A DNA stretch of 64,000 nt, taken from an uncultured Collinsella sp. (GTDB lineage: Bacteria > Actinomycetota > Coriobacteriia > Coriobacteriales > Coriobacteriaceae). The notes under the pieces are model-generated. The model did no database searches, was not told where the DNA came from, and saw only the letters and a list, made by a program, of their open reading frames with translations. Shown here one piece after another: positions 44,587 through 55,106 of the stretch. The first letter of the stretch is position 1. Each line of letters begins with the position of its first letter. Location of the stretch: assembly GCA_902464565.1 (NCBI GenBank), contig CABQJV010000007.1, positions 1 to 64,000 of the forward strand, written 5' to 3'. Position numbers and translations under genes: made by a program.

Positions 44587-45891
44587 CTACTTGCGCAGCG
44601 GCTTGGGCAGCGGAATACCGGCAGCGATGACGGCGGCGATGATCATACAGACGATGCCTTTGAGTGGGAAGCACATGAGCAGCAGGCCCACGACCATGAC
44701 CGGCTGACGCATGACCGCACCCATCGTCGATGCCGTGCAGACGGCGACGCAAAAGACCGGATCGGCGCCGGTGAGGATGGCCAGGCCATAGCCCAGGCTT
44801 ACGCCCGAGAAGATCACCGGGAAGAAGTGGCCGCCGCGCCAACCAAGGTTGATGAGGGCGGGGGTCAGCATGGCCTTGACAAGACCGGTCGCGATAAGCA
44901 CGCCGGCGGGAATGGTCAGATAGGTTTCCATGAGCACGTCGGCCTGGGTCTCGCCGGCAAACATGGTGTAGGGCAGGACCGTGCCACAGATGGCGAGCGC
45001 CAGACCGGCCAGCATGGCCTTGACGACAGGACGCTCCCCTATTGCATGGGACAGTGCCTCGCTTGCATGCTCGGAGACAAAGTACAGCCAACCGCATACG
45101 GTACCGACCAACGCCAGCGGAATGAGCCAGACAAGTTCCAGATTGCCCACCTCGGCGGACTCGAACCTGGGCATGCCCATGCCGCCGCCCACAAGCTGAC
45201 CAAGCAACAGGTAGGTGCCCAGACCGCCGGCAATCGCAATGCCGTAGACCACCGTCTTTTGTGCCTTGGGCAGCTTGATGGTGATCTCGCCGGACGCGGA
45301 CTCATCGTCGGCGCCTTCGCCCTGGCCGTCGGCGCTACCGGCGAGCGGCGCCACAAAGCCAAAGACGGGCGCGGTAAAGAGCGCCGTCAGGGCAGCCTGG
45401 GTACCCAGCAGCGTGAGCTCCCTAAACTCGGCGCCAAAGCGGCGCATACGGTCGCCAACCCAGCTGCACAGACCCGCGATAACGCCGGTCAGGCCGGCCT
45501 CCGGTCCAATACTTCCGCCAAACAGCAGCGGCAGCAATGCCGCGAGCGAAAGCTTGCCCAGGTTGTCGTACGGGTAGCGCCCGTCTTGCTTAACCTTAGC
45601 CATCACCTGGTTGAGGTCATCGGTCTTGGTGCCTGTCATCTTCTCGTACAGACCGATTAACAGACCGCCCAGCAAGCAGACAAAAAACGGGTACGGCAAA
45701 AAGCCAAACGGGCCGCTGGCAAGCTCGGGCGAAGCGACGCCCAGCGCGTGCGGAATCTCGGTCCACAGATAGTCGATACCGTGCTCCATCGCAAAAAAGA
45801 ACAGCCAGACCGCGGCACCTGCGAACGCACCGGTCACGGCAACGCTAACTAAAAACAGCGCGCGGTTTGTGGGTTTGGCAAGGTTATCCAT
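44587..45891 (-). CDS. ClC-type chloride channel/transporter
   Basis: 434 residues, about ten helices. Ion-path motifs: GGSIGPEAGLTGVIA (the GxxGPE element) and GGHFFPVIFSG. The middle (about 200-215) carries an acidic, Gly/Ser-rich cytoplasmic loop. No C-terminal CBS domains. ClC proteins exchange Cl- for H+ or pass fluoride; which applies is not decided by the sequence. GGGAGG before ATG. Confidence 0.88.
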   Translation of the reverse strand: MDNLAKPTNRALFLVSVAVTGAFAGAAVWLFFFAMEHGIDYLWTEIPHALGVASPELASGPFGFLPYPFFVCLLGGLLIGLYEKMTGTKTDDLNQVMAKVKQDGRYPYDNLGKLSLAALLPLLFGGSIGPEAGLTGVIAGLCSWVGDRMRRFGAEFRELTLLGTQAALTALFTAPVFGFVAPLAGSADGQGEGADDESASGEITIKLPKAQKTVVYGIAIAGGLGTYLLLGQLVGGGMGMPRFESAEVGNLELVWLIPLALVGTVCGWLYFVSEHASEALSHAIGERPVVKAMLAGLALAICGTVLPYTMFAGETQADVLMETYLTIPAGVLIATGLVKAMLTPALINLGWRGGHFFPVIFSGVSLGYGLAILTGADPVFCVAVCTASTMGAVMRQPVMVVGLLLMCFPLKGIVCMIIAAVIAAGIPLPKPLRK

Positions 45892-46016
45892 CGGGTCCTC
45901 CCGCGGTCAAAGTCGACATAGTTATGTTTTATTGTAGAGCGAGCGTTGCCCGAACGAGCTAACCGTCTGCGCCGCAAACGGCACCATTGGGAGCCATAGT
46001 GGGACAGGCTCAAGAC

Positions 46017-46550
46017 TTATCCGTTGATAATCGAGGCAATCTCGCGCAAATCGTCGGCAAAGTAAATGCCTTGCTGGCGCTGCGGGCTCGATAAACCCTT
46101 ATCGATCATGTGCCCGAGCAGCGCCTTGAGATCGTTGTAGTAACCGTCCAGGTTATACAGGATGCACGGAGCACTCAGGTGCCCCAACGACACCGCGGAC
46201 ATGACCTCGGCAATCTCCTCGAGCGTGCCCGTCCCACCGGGAAAGGCGATGAACGCATCGCCGAGCTCGATCATCTTGGCTTTGCGCTCGGCCATGTCAC
46301 TTGTAACGATAAGGTCGTCGATGCCCTCGTGCTGGAACTCCGCCTCGATAAAAAAGCTCGGCTCAACGCCCGTCACGTGTCCGCCTGCCCCGAGCACGCT
46401 ATCGGCAAGCGCGCCCATCAGGCCCGATTTGGACCCACCATATACCAGCGCGTGCCCGTTGGCGCCAATCCAGTTACCCAGCTCCTGCACCGCGGGCAGA
46501 AACGCCGGGTCATTGCCGGCACTGGCACCCAGATACACGGTGATATGCAT
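46017..46550 (-). CDS. LOG family protein (cytokinin-type phosphoribohydrolase)
   Basis: 177 residues, Rossmann-like. GGSKSGLMGALADSVLGAGG and the hallmark PGGTGTLEEIAEV identify the LOG/TIGR00730 family, which cleaves ribose-5-phosphate from N6-modified AMP or related nucleotides. ATG 46550 has GGGGG at 7 nt; a TTG two codons earlier is possible. Function in gut bacteria unclear, probably nucleotide salvage or damage control. Confidence 0.9.
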   Translation of the reverse strand: MHITVYLGASAGNDPAFLPAVQELGNWIGANGHALVYGGSKSGLMGALADSVLGAGGHVTGVEPSFFIEAEFQHEGIDDLIVTSDMAERKAKMIELGDAFIAFPGGTGTLEEIAEVMSAVSLGHLSAPCILYNLDGYYNDLKALLGHMIDKGLSSPQRQQGIYFADDLREIASIING

Positions 46551-46586
46551 ATTCAATCCCCCTCGTCGTGACGCACGGCGCCCGCT

Positions 46587-47012
46587 CTAGCGTTGGCGGC
46601 GGCGATATTCGCGCACACGGCGCGACAGGTCGGCGAGCTCGTCACGATCAAGCTCTTCCAAATGCTCAAGATCGTCCATAAAGCGCGCCATGGTGTCCTT
46701 TTGGCGCAGCTTAATGAGCGTATTGCAGTAGTTCACCGCCACACCCGTGAGCATGGCGATGTAGAAGATGCTGATGACGCTCAGGACGACGGTAATAGCG
46801 CGGGCGACCGGCGTTTCGGCCGGGATATCGCCAAAGCCGATGGTCGAGACCGTCTCAAAGCTAAACCAGAGACCATCGCCAAACGTGAGGGTCGTGGGCT
46901 CGGACAGCCAGACAGCCGTCGAGCACAGCAGGTAAAAGATAAGAAACAAGCCCGTGATGCGCGCAAAGCCAGCCTGTCGCAGCACATCGGCAAGCGTCCT
47001 CAACTTGTTCAT
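46587..47012 (-). CDS. two-helix potassium channel
   Basis: 141 residues: helix 1 (ITGLFLIFYLLCSTAVWL), pore loop with selectivity filter STIGFGDIP, helix 2 (ITVVLSVISIFYIAMLTGVAV), then an acidic/basic coiled tail. Ion_trans_2 family, tetrameric K+ channel without a regulatory RCK domain. ATG 47012 follows GGGA. Thirty-six nt before the LOG gene, probably co-transcribed. Confidence 0.9.
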   Translation of the reverse strand: MNKLRTLADVLRQAGFARITGLFLIFYLLCSTAVWLSEPTTLTFGDGLWFSFETVSTIGFGDIPAETPVARAITVVLSVISIFYIAMLTGVAVNYCNTLIKLRQKDTMARFMDDLEHLEELDRDELADLSRRVREYRRRQR

Positions 47013-47066
47013 CGCGATCCCTTTTCCCAGACGCCCCAATCAGTTCGCTCGGTATTGTCCCACAAC

Positions 47067-47095
47067 CGGCAGTTAGGGACTGTCCCCAACCGCCG
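47067..47095. repeat. GGGACTGTCCC hairpin, copy 7
   Basis: CGGCAGTTAGGG / CCCCAACCGCCG with two A-C mismatches on the plus strand that become G-U pairs on the minus strand; centre ACTGT. Same core as the family, different stem. Confidence 0.65.
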
Positions 47096-47183
47096 GGCGA
47101 GACCGCTTAGCGGTGCTGCTGCCGACTGGGCCGGCGGAGCTGGTATTCTTATCCGGTAATGTCTCGATTCGTTAGGATTGCAC

Positions 47184-49988
47184 GTGAGAGCTGCCGCTGC
47201 CCTTCGTTCAGTTATATATCATACCCTGGCTGTCGCGCTTGCCGCGCTCGCCGTACTGGGCACCATCATGCCCGCCCCCGCCTTTGCCGCCAAAACCGAT
47301 CAACCGGTCAAAACAGTCCGCGTCGGCTGGCTCGTCAACAACGAGGGCTTCCAGGACGGCACTCCCGGCGAGCGTCTCTCGGGATGGGGCTACGAGTACC
47401 TCCAGACCCTGTCGTACTACACGCCCGGCTGGCGGTACGAATACGTCACCGGCACCTTCACCGAGCTTATGGACATGCTCGAGGCGGGCGAGATCGACCT
47501 CATGCCCAACATCTCCTACTCCGAGGAACGCGCCCAAAAGTTGCTCTTTTCTTCGAACCCCGAGGGCACCGAACGCTACTACATCTACGCCAGGCCCGAT
47601 CGCGACGATCTGGCCAAGGGTGACCCCCAAGCGCTCCAGGGCCTTACCATCGGCTACAACCCCGGCGTTATGCAAACCTTCGTTGGCCAGCAGTGGCTCA
47701 CCAACGAAGGAATCGCCTGCACATACAGGGAGTATGACGGAGACTCCGTTCTCTTTGACGCGCTCGCAAACAACGAGGTCGATGCCGTTATCATGAATGA
47801 CACGATCTCGTCGCCCAGTGCCTCCCCCATGTTCTACATTGGTTCGAGCGACTACTACTTTGCCGTTCCCAAAAGCCGCCCCGACCTGATGAACGACATC
47901 AATGCTGCCATGACGGCAATCGCCCGCGTCAACCCACGCTATAACGACGAAGTCAAATCTAGCTACTCGACCCAAAACAGCGGTTCATCATCGCTCAACG
48001 GCCCCGAATGTTCCTGGCTCAAAGCAAATGGCAACACCATCACGCTCGGCTACATTACGGGCAAACTCCCCTACTGTAACGAAGACGAAGACGGCGAAAT
48101 GGAAGGTTCGCTCGCATCGCTTGCGACGACGCTGCACGATAAATTTGGCATTACGGTCAAAACCGTCGCCTTTGATAGCTACAAGATGATGTCAAAGGCC
48201 CTGTCAAAGGGAAGCATAGACGTTGCGCTGCCGGTATACCGAGATTACTGGTTTGCCGAGCAAACAGGCGTTGTGCAGTCGGTATCGTTGGGGACCATGT
48301 CCCTCACCGCCATCCACACCGGCAGCGACCTGAACAAAGACCTTCAGAGCATCGCCTGTACCAAATCATCGTTTATCAACAAAAATGCACTTGAAAGTCT
48401 GTTCCCCACGGCGACCGTAACCGAATACCAATCCGACGATGAAGCGTTCGACGCCCTCAGGAAGGGAACGGTGCACTGCATCGTCGCTCCCAGTTCACGC
48501 GTAAAAACCATCGGCGACCGTTATGATCTCGAGGACTGCGAGATGGTCGAGCTCCCTGACACCTGTGAGCTCTCGTGCTGGATTTCTCGTGGCAAGCCCG
48601 AACTGCTGGGAATCATTAATAAGGGCATCATCAATGCCGGCGAATCGCTCTCCGCCAGCAGCTACTCCTCAACGTCGTACACGGCACAGGAATCGGACAC
48701 GTTCCAGTTTCTCTACCGCAACCGCGCCGCCATTGTGACTGTTATCATCTGCATTTTGCTCACCAGCATCGTCATCCTTGCCTGGTCGCTTCAACGTGCG
48801 CAGAAAGAACAGCGGAAAGCCGACGCCGCCAACGCCGCTAAGACGGCATTCCTCACGCGCATGAGCCACGACATCCGTACGCCGCTCAACGGCATCCTGG
48901 GCCTTATCGAGATCGAGGAATTGAAGGAAGGCGATATCCAGGTCGCCCGCGAGAGCCGTGCCAAGGCGCGCGTTGCCGCCAATCACCTGCTCTCACTGAT
49001 CAACGATATCCTCGAGATGGGCAAAATCGAAGACCGCAAGCTAACACTGGAACATGTGCCTTTTAACCTCAAAGAGCTCTGTGACGATACGCTGGTGCTG
49101 TGCAAGCTCCGCGCATCCGATAACTGCATCACCATGCAGGACAATAGCCTGCCGTACGCCACGGGACCATACATGATCGGCAGTCCCACCCATATCCGAC
49201 AAATCATGATCAACCTGTTAGACAATAGCATTAAGTACAACAAACGCGGCGGCTCCGTCACCTTTAGCTCAAAGACCAAGCCACTCGATAACGGGCGCGC
49301 GCTCTTTTGCTTTAGCGTTTCGGATACCGGCATTGGCATGGCTCCCGAGTTTTTAAAGCATATCTATGAGCCGTTTGCCCAAGAAGGTGACGATGCGCGC
49401 AGCAAGTTCCAAGGAACCGGCATGGGTATGCCAATCGTCAAGTCGCTTATTGAACTGATGGGCGGTACGATTGAGATTTCGAGTGAGGTTGGCGTGGGGA
49501 GTACGTTCAACGTCCAGATTCCGCTCGATATCGACAAGAACCCCCAGGCGCGGGCGAATACGGTCGAGAGAGCGCTCGACTGCTCGCTCGCCAACATGAA
49601 CGTGCTGCTCGCCGAAGACAACGAATTGAATGCCGAGATTGCCCAGGCGCTGCTAGAATCCGAAGGCGTCGTGGTCACCCGCGCCGCCAACGGCAACGAA
49701 GCCGTCGATCTGTACCTGTCGCATCCTGCCGGCAGCTTCGATGCGATCCTGATGGACATTATGATGCCGGGCATGGACGGCTACGAGGCAACCCGCGCGA
49801 TTCGTCTGAGCGAGAAGGTCGATGCAGCCGATATCCCCATCATCGCGCTCACCGCCAACGCCTTTGCCGAAGACGCCCAGGCGGCACACGCTGCCGGCAT
49901 GAACGCTCATCTGTCCAAACCGATCGACTTTAACAAGCTCAAAAACATACTCGCCCGCATCAAGAAAAACGGATCCGTTTCGCTATAG
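47184..49988 (+). CDS. BvgS-like hybrid sensor histidine kinase
   Basis: About 934 residues. Signal peptide ([19 protein letters not shown] type core, residues ~12-38), two tandem periplasmic solute-binding (SBP_bac_3) domains (about 45-265 and 283-495), one transmembrane helix (about 513-536), HisKA with phosphoacceptor His in [12 protein letters not shown] (near 562), HATPase ([22 protein letters not shown]) and a receiver domain (LLAEDNELN, phosphoacceptor in LMDIMMPG near 856). No Hpt or output domain. GTG 47184 has AGGA at 6 nt. Likely senses an amino acid or similar solute; its target is not encoded nearby. Confidence 0.93.
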   Translation: MRAAAALRSVIYHTLAVALAALAVLGTIMPAPAFAAKTDQPVKTVRVGWLVNNEGFQDGTPGERLSGWGYEYLQTLSYYTPGWRYEYVTGTFTELMDMLEAGEIDLMPNISYSEERAQKLLFSSNPEGTERYYIYARPDRDDLAKGDPQALQGLTIGYNPGVMQTFVGQQWLTNEGIACTYREYDGDSVLFDALANNEVDAVIMNDTISSPSASPMFYIGSSDYYFAVPKSRPDLMNDINAAMTAIARVNPRYNDEVKSSYSTQNSGSSSLNGPECSWLKANGNTITLGYITGKLPYCNEDEDGEMEGSLASLATTLHDKFGITVKTVAFDSYKMMSKALSKGSIDVALPVYRDYWFAEQTGVVQSVSLGTMSLTAIHTGSDLNKDLQSIACTKSSFINKNALESLFPTATVTEYQSDDEAFDALRKGTVHCIVAPSSRVKTIGDRYDLEDCEMVELPDTCELSCWISRGKPELLGIINKGIINAGESLSASSYSSTSYTAQESDTFQFLYRNRAAIVTVIICILLTSIVILAWSLQRAQKEQRKADAANAAKTAFLTRMSHDIRTPLNGILGLIEIEELKEGDIQVARESRAKARVAANHLLSLINDILEMGKIEDRKLTLEHVPFNLKELCDDTLVLCKLRASDNCITMQDNSLPYATGPYMIGSPTHIRQIMINLLDNSIKYNKRGGSVTFSSKTKPLDNGRALFCFSVSDTGIGMAPEFLKHIYEPFAQEGDDARSKFQGTGMGMPIVKSLIELMGGTIEISSEVGVGSTFNVQIPLDIDKNPQARANTVERALDCSLANMNVLLAEDNELNAEIAQALLESEGVVVTRAANGNEAVDLYLSHPAGSFDAILMDIMMPGMDGYEATRAIRLSEKVDAADIPIIALTANAFAEDAQAAHAAGMNAHLSKPIDFNKLKNILARIKKNGSVSL

Positions 49989-50028
49989 TTTTTGCAGCAA
50001 CCACGCACGACCAGAAAGGAAGCCAACG

Positions 50029-50508
50029 ATGTTTAGGCCCTTACGTCGAAAGAAACGCGCCATCACCGACGAGGAAGCGCGCAAACTGCTCGCCACCTGC
50101 AAGCGCGGCGTCTTTGCCGTCAACGGCGACGATGGCTACCCGTACGCCATTCCCGTCAACTACTTCTTTGACGCCGAGCACGACAAGATTTATTTCCATG
50201 GCGCCAAGGCTGGCCACAAGGTCGACGCACTCAAGCGCGATGACAAGGTCTGCTTTACCGTTTACGGCAACGAGTGGTACCAGGACGGCGACTGGGCTCC
50301 CTACGTTATGAGCACCGTCGTCTTTGGCCGTTGTCGCCTGGCGAATGACACCCCCGCGTTTATCGAGGACAAAGTCCGCCAGCTCGCCCTTAAGTACTAC
50401 CCTTCTGCCGAAGAAGTCGAGGAGGAAATCGCCAAAGACATCAAGGGCGTCCAACTCTACGAGATTTCGATTGAGCATCTTTGCGGCAAGCAGATTCAGG
50501 AAAAGTAA
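50029..50508 (+). CDS. pyridoxamine 5'-phosphate oxidase-like FMN protein (NimA type)
   Basis: 159 residues with the split-barrel fold: GVFAVNGDDGYPYAIPVNYFF, then KIYFHGAKAGHKVDAL, as in Nim-type and heme/flavin-binding PNPOx-like proteins. Some members reduce nitroimidazoles; others bind F420 or FMN with unknown substrate. AGAAAGGA before ATG. Single gene ending at a strong terminator. Confidence 0.88.
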   Translation: MFRPLRRKKRAITDEEARKLLATCKRGVFAVNGDDGYPYAIPVNYFFDAEHDKIYFHGAKAGHKVDALKRDDKVCFTVYGNEWYQDGDWAPYVMSTVVFGRCRLANDTPAFIEDKVRQLALKYYPSAEEVEEEIAKDIKGVQLYEISIEHLCGKQIQEK

Positions 50509-50535
50509 GCCCCTCAGCAGGCCTCATCAATAACA

Positions 50536-50575
50536 ATATGGCCCGGTTCCAACCCACCTTGGAACCGGGCCATAT
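50536..50575. terminator. bidirectional terminator
   Basis: 17-bp perfect arms (ATATGGCCCGGTTCCAA and complement), loop CCCACC, between convergent genes. Confidence 0.85.
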
Positions 50576-50577
50576 GC

Positions 50578-52770
50578 TTATGAAGCGTCGGCGGCTATGT
50601 GCGCAAGCGCCTCGACAAGCTCCTGCGAGCTCACAGGCTTGCTCAGGTGCGCGTTCATGCCCGCCTCGCGCGAAAGCCTACGGTCGTCGGCAAAGGCGTT
50701 GGCGCTCACGGCGATAATCGGCGTGAGCGCGGCATCCTCGCGATCGAGCGCTCGAATCCGACGCGTGGCCTCAAGGCCATCGATACCGGGCATCATGATG
50801 TCCATCAACACCACGTCGTACTCGTGCGGCGCGCTCGCGGCAAACATCTCGACGGCAGACTCACCATCCTTAGCATGCGTCACGACGGCGCCGGCGCGGG
50901 CGAGCGTAAACTGTGCAATCTCGGCATTCAGGTCGTTATCCTCTACGAGCAAAACGCGCAAGCCCTGGAGCGCATCGCCGTCACCCGCGTCCACGCGCAC
51001 AGCCTGAGGAATCTCGGAGCGCTTGCACTTCTCAAACGGCAGACGGATGGTAAACGTCGTCCCCTGCCCCAAGATACTCGTAAAGCTCATGGTTCCGCCC
51101 ATAAGCTCGACCAACTGTTTTGCGATAGGCGCACCCAGGCCAGTTCCCGATGAAGCGCCTTCCACCTGTTGCTCCTCGCGACAAAACGGCTCGTAGAGGT
51201 GCTGTTGAAACTCCTCGCTCATGCCAATACCGTTGTCGGCGATCGTGTATTCATAGACGGGGGCGCCATCCACTGGCTCCACCTCGCGGCATGTCAGGCG
51301 AACATAGCCGCCCCGGCGGTTGTACTTGACGGCATTGCCGGCAATATTGAGCAACAAGCGCTTGAGGTGCGTCACGCTCACCCGCGCATAGGGATGATTA
51401 AGCGTCTGCTGGTCGCAGATAATTGTCACCAGACGCTCCTCGGCCTGGCGCTCCAGAATATCGCGCACCTCGTGGTTGAGGGTCACCAAGTTTGCGGGAA
51501 CAAGCTCCAGATCGATCTGCCCGCTCTCCAGACGACTCATATCCAGGGCCTCGTTGGCAAGGTCGAGCAGCAGTCCCGATGCCGTCCAGATCTTTGAGCG
51601 GCACTCAGTCTGCTTTTGCAGATCGTCCGCATTGGCATCGCCGACCTCGACCATGCCGCGAATGCCGTTGATGGGCGTGCGCAGATCGTGGCTCATGCGG
51701 CGCAAAAACTCCGTCTTTGCCGAGTTGGCAGACGAGGCCTCACGCGCCGCCTTTGCCAGCTTGTCTCCATAGTCGCGCTCCTGCTGCAGCAAGTCCGTCA
51801 AACGTCGACGGTCAGCGCGGCGACGCACCATCACAACAACGGCTACAACACCGCTGTAGAGCACCAGCACGCCGGCAGCAACAGCCGCGACGACCTCAAA
51901 GTAGCGCCGCGCCGGAGCATAGGTGTACACATAGAATTTGTGCGCTTTTCCAAATGTGCCCAAATACCACTCGCCGTCGGCGTTAACCAATTTGACCTTA
52001 CCAGCCAGGCATCGATCCTTAATACCGTCGACAATGAAGACGTCCGTCGCAGGCAGATCGAATACGCCCAATACAGTGGGTTCAACGGCATTGGTCGCAA
52101 CGACCTTGCCGTCGCTTTCGATCACGATATTGCCGCTATCGATGGTTTCATAGCCTTCGAGCAAACTCTGCAGTTTGAGTGTATTGCTTGCAACCGCCTT
52201 CGCGCTCTGATGCCTTACCGCGATAACGATGCCCTCGCCATCCTGCCGAGTCACGCAGCCAATGTCTGCGACCGAATCATCCGCAAGCGTGATGCGGGCG
52301 GTATAGGACTTAAGCGGATGAGTTGCCACCTCCAGCACGGGTGCTTCCTTGAGATACGTAGCAAGCGACTCGTAGCCCACATCGCCCGTCGAGGACTCGG
52401 ACACCAAATTGCCCGATGCGTCTGTCACGATCAGCGCGCTCACGTTGAACTGATCGGCGTATTGCTCCAGCATGGCGCTATCCACCGAACCGTCGCGCTC
52501 CATATCGCGGGCAGCCTCTCCGGCGATCTCCATAACGCGAATCAGGTTTTTGGTCGTATAGGCGCTGTTGAATGCATCGTAGGAAAGGCTCTGCGTCGCC
52601 ACGTAATCGACAACGTCGGCAAAGCGCTGCTCGGCTTGGGCCGTCATGTAACCGTAGCTCATCATGCCGGCAACAACCGAGAGCACTATCCCCAGCAGAG
52701 CGACAAGGAGCCATGCCCCTGCCGAACGATTGCCCCGCTCCTGAGCGGCGTGGTCGGGCGCATCGATCAT
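50578..52770 (-). CDS. membrane hybrid sensor histidine kinase
   Basis: 730 residues. Transmembrane helix at about 19-42, a Cache-like extracytoplasmic domain (45-285), second helix (about 288-314), HisKA (RMSHDLRTPINGIRG, His near 361), HATPase (LLNIAGNAVKYN, DNGIGM, GTGLGAPI) and receiver ([23 protein letters not shown] with Asp near 654). No output domain. Start overlaps the stop of the solute-binding lipoprotein gene by 4 nt, so the binding protein is probably its ligand partner. The receiver closely resembles that of the kinase at 47184. Confidence 0.92.
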   Translation of the reverse strand: MIDAPDHAAQERGNRSAGAWLLVALLGIVLSVVAGMMSYGYMTAQAEQRFADVVDYVATQSLSYDAFNSAYTTKNLIRVMEIAGEAARDMERDGSVDSAMLEQYADQFNVSALIVTDASGNLVSESSTGDVGYESLATYLKEAPVLEVATHPLKSYTARITLADDSVADIGCVTRQDGEGIVIAVRHQSAKAVASNTLKLQSLLEGYETIDSGNIVIESDGKVVATNAVEPTVLGVFDLPATDVFIVDGIKDRCLAGKVKLVNADGEWYLGTFGKAHKFYVYTYAPARRYFEVVAAVAAGVLVLYSGVVAVVVMVRRRADRRRLTDLLQQERDYGDKLAKAAREASSANSAKTEFLRRMSHDLRTPINGIRGMVEVGDANADDLQKQTECRSKIWTASGLLLDLANEALDMSRLESGQIDLELVPANLVTLNHEVRDILERQAEERLVTIICDQQTLNHPYARVSVTHLKRLLLNIAGNAVKYNRRGGYVRLTCREVEPVDGAPVYEYTIADNGIGMSEEFQQHLYEPFCREEQQVEGASSGTGLGAPIAKQLVELMGGTMSFTSILGQGTTFTIRLPFEKCKRSEIPQAVRVDAGDGDALQGLRVLLVEDNDLNAEIAQFTLARAGAVVTHAKDGESAVEMFAASAPHEYDVVLMDIMMPGIDGLEATRRIRALDREDAALTPIIAVSANAFADDRRLSREAGMNAHLSKPVSSQELVEALAHIAADAS

Positions 52771-53636
52771 GACAGGCCCTCCACATTCAAAAATGGCGAA
52801 GGGTCATCAAAGTACTTTGACACCAGGCGCTCCATGGTGCCATCGGCAAGCATTTCTTGGTAGGTATGAGTGAGCTTGACGTCGATGCCGCGCGTATCGT
52901 TGATATCGAAAGCGGTGCCCAAACCAACCTCTAGCAGCGGCTCATCCAAAATGCGATACGTTACGCCATAGTCCTTTTCGTAGGTGAGCAGCAAGGACTC
53001 ATGCGCGGCGATGGCATCGACCAGGCCCTCGGCGAGCGCGGGGTTCAGGCATGAACGGTCCGAAAAGCAGTAGAGTTCCTTGATCTGCGGAACGTTTTCA
53101 TTTGTGCGATTGAGCAAAATGCCCTCGGGCTTGGTGGTGGACTGAACCGCCACGATCTTATCCTCAAGATCGGCAAGCGTGTAGATATCGCTCTGGGGAT
53201 CGACCGCGACCACCTGGCGGCTCGTAAGGTACGGGCCAGCCCAACGATACTCGTTTTCGCGACCCGTCATGCTAAAGCTGCCCATGACACAATCGAGCTC
53301 GCCGCTCGCCAGCAGTTCTTTCTTCTTTTCCCAGTCGATCAGCTGGTACTTTGGCTTGTAACCAATGCGGGCCAAAGCCTCGGTCAATATCTCGACATCC
53401 AGACCAACGATATCGCCGTACTCGTCGGTATACACAAACGGTGGATAGAGGTCGCTTCCGACGTTGAGCGTCTTAAGGTCGTCGTCCTTTACCTGCGTGG
53501 CGTCCGGGCCTTTTGATGCAGACACCGAGGCTCTGCCATTCGACCCGGAGCAGCCGGCTATCGCTACGACAAAGGCACTCGCCACTGCAAGCGCGACAAA
53601 CAACGATATGGACACCGAGCGGCGAGGTCTTTTCAT
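52767..53636 (-). CDS. solute-binding lipoprotein (SBP_bac_3)
   Basis: 289 residues. Signal peptide with lipobox VAIAGC (Cys about 29), then a type II amino-acid-binding domain (LNVGSDLYPPFVYTDEYGDI; LDCVMGSFSMTGRENEY). Normally this family feeds an ABC importer, but no permease or ATPase is nearby; instead the gene is translationally coupled to a hybrid kinase, which suggests a sensing rather than a transport role. Confidence 0.9.
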   Translation of the reverse strand: MKRPRRSVSISLFVALAVASAFVVAIAGCSGSNGRASVSASKGPDATQVKDDDLKTLNVGSDLYPPFVYTDEYGDIVGLDVEILTEALARIGYKPKYQLIDWEKKKELLASGELDCVMGSFSMTGRENEYRWAGPYLTSRQVVAVDPQSDIYTLADLEDKIVAVQSTTKPEGILLNRTNENVPQIKELYCFSDRSCLNPALAEGLVDAIAAHESLLLTYEKDYGVTYRILDEPLLEVGLGTAFDINDTRGIDVKLTHTYQEMLADGTMERLVSKYFDDPSPFLNVEGLS

Positions 53637-53733
53637 CGAGCTCCAGAAGATCCTGTTTACAGACTGAAATGGCTAAAGATAATACCAAACGAAACCACTC
53701 GAGCGTCCAATGGTTACAGACGTTTTACCATGC

Positions 53734-53765
53734 GGGGCCTTCCAGCCGACTTGGCAGAAGGCCCC
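53734..53765. terminator. hairpin between C-S lyase and lipoprotein genes
   Basis: GGGGCCTTC / GAAGGCCCC, 9-bp stem, 14-nt loop; no T run, weak terminator. Confidence 0.4.
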
Positions 53766-53780
53766 ACATGCAGTGCTCAC

Positions 53781-54995
53781 TTACCGTGCATTAAAAACGT
53801 AGCGGTCCAGGCGGTCGCACGCTTCTCTTACGCGCGAAAGCGGCAGCGCCAGATTCACGCGAATGTGACAGGGCCCGTGGAACGGGCGGCCGTCCTGATA
53901 CCCCACGCCCACGCGCGCCCCCTCGTCGAGCAGCCACTGAATATCGCGGCCATGCTCGCGGCACCACTCGGTGCAGTCCAGAAACACCATGTACGTGCCC
54001 TGCGGACGTGAAAACGCGACGCCCTTCCAGTGTTTTTCTGCATACGTGCAGAAGTACTCGATATTGCCGGCAAGCACCTGGTTGAGCTCGTCCACCCACT
54101 CGTAGCCCTGCGGCTGGTAGGCACCGATAAGCGCATGCATGGAGAGGACGTTCATCTCGTTGTAGTGAGTCTTGTTGGACACGGCGCACACGCGGTCGCG
54201 CAGCGTCTCGTTGTAGATGATGTGGTAGCTGCCAACCAGACCCGCCAGGTTGAACGTCTTGCTGGGCGCGTAGAGGGCAACCGTGCGCATGCGGGCGTCC
54301 TCGCTCACCGACTGCGTCGGGATGTGCTTGTGTCCCGGCAGGATGATATCGGACCAAATCTCGTCCGAGATCACCACGCAATCGTGCTGGCGATAGATGT
54401 CCATGGCGCGCTCGATCTCGTCGCGTTCCCATACGCGGCCGCAGGGATTGTGCGGCGAGCAGAACACCGCGGCATGGATGTGGTTTTGGGCGAGCTTGTG
54501 CTCCATGTCCTCAAAGTCCATACGCCACACGCCCTGGTCGTCGAGCTTAAGCGGGCTGTGAACAATGTGATAGCCCGCGGCCTCAATGGACTTGGTAAAG
54601 CCGATGTAGGTAGGGCTGTGGACCAGCACCGCATCGCCCGGCTGGACATACGCGCGCAGCGTCGACACGACGCCGCCCAGCACGCCGTTTTCGTAGCCGA
54701 TATGTTCAGGGCTCAAACCTTCGACGCCATTGCGGCGGTTCTGCCATTCGATGATGCGATCGAAGTACTCAGCGCGCGGGTTAAAGTAGCCAAACATGGG
54801 GTGCTGGGCACGCTGAATGATGTGTTCCTGGACCGTGGGCACCGTGGCAAAATTCATGTCGGCCACCCACATGGGGATGCGGTCGAAGCCCTCGTCGGGT
54901 GCGTTCGGGGCCATACCGGGGATCTCACCCCAGGAGTCAACAGCGATAGAGTCCATGCCGTGGCGGTCGATAAGCGAGCTAAAGTCGTATTTCAT
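53781..54995 (-). CDS. MalY/PatB family PLP-dependent C-S lyase
   Basis: 404 residues. Fold-type I aminotransferase-like enzyme: YFNPRAEYFDRIIEWQ, CSPHNPCGRVW, SDEIWSDI and the PLP lysine in PSKTFNLAGLVGSY are all of the cystathionine beta-lyase/PatB group, which splits cysteine conjugates into thiol, pyruvate and ammonia. ATG 54995 has GGGAG at 6 nt; the open frame extends 16 codons further without homology. In gut bacteria these enzymes can release volatile thiols; the substrate here is unknown. Confidence 0.92.
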   Translation of the reverse strand: MKYDFSSLIDRHGMDSIAVDSWGEIPGMAPNAPDEGFDRIPMWVADMNFATVPTVQEHIIQRAQHPMFGYFNPRAEYFDRIIEWQNRRNGVEGLSPEHIGYENGVLGGVVSTLRAYVQPGDAVLVHSPTYIGFTKSIEAAGYHIVHSPLKLDDQGVWRMDFEDMEHKLAQNHIHAAVFCSPHNPCGRVWERDEIERAMDIYRQHDCVVISDEIWSDIILPGHKHIPTQSVSEDARMRTVALYAPSKTFNLAGLVGSYHIIYNETLRDRVCAVSNKTHYNEMNVLSMHALIGAYQPQGYEWVDELNQVLAGNIEYFCTYAEKHWKGVAFSRPQGTYMVFLDCTEWCREHGRDIQWLLDEGARVGVGYQDGRPFHGPCHIRVNLALPLSRVREACDRLDRYVFNAR

Positions 54996-55106
54996 GCTGA
55001 GCTCCCGTACAAAGTGATTGTTTTGGTAGGCGTTATTGTCCACCAGCGTGGGCGGTTTTGGCGCGGGGTTTGGCGCTTAATTTGACGGGTGCGGACGAAT
55101 GACTGG

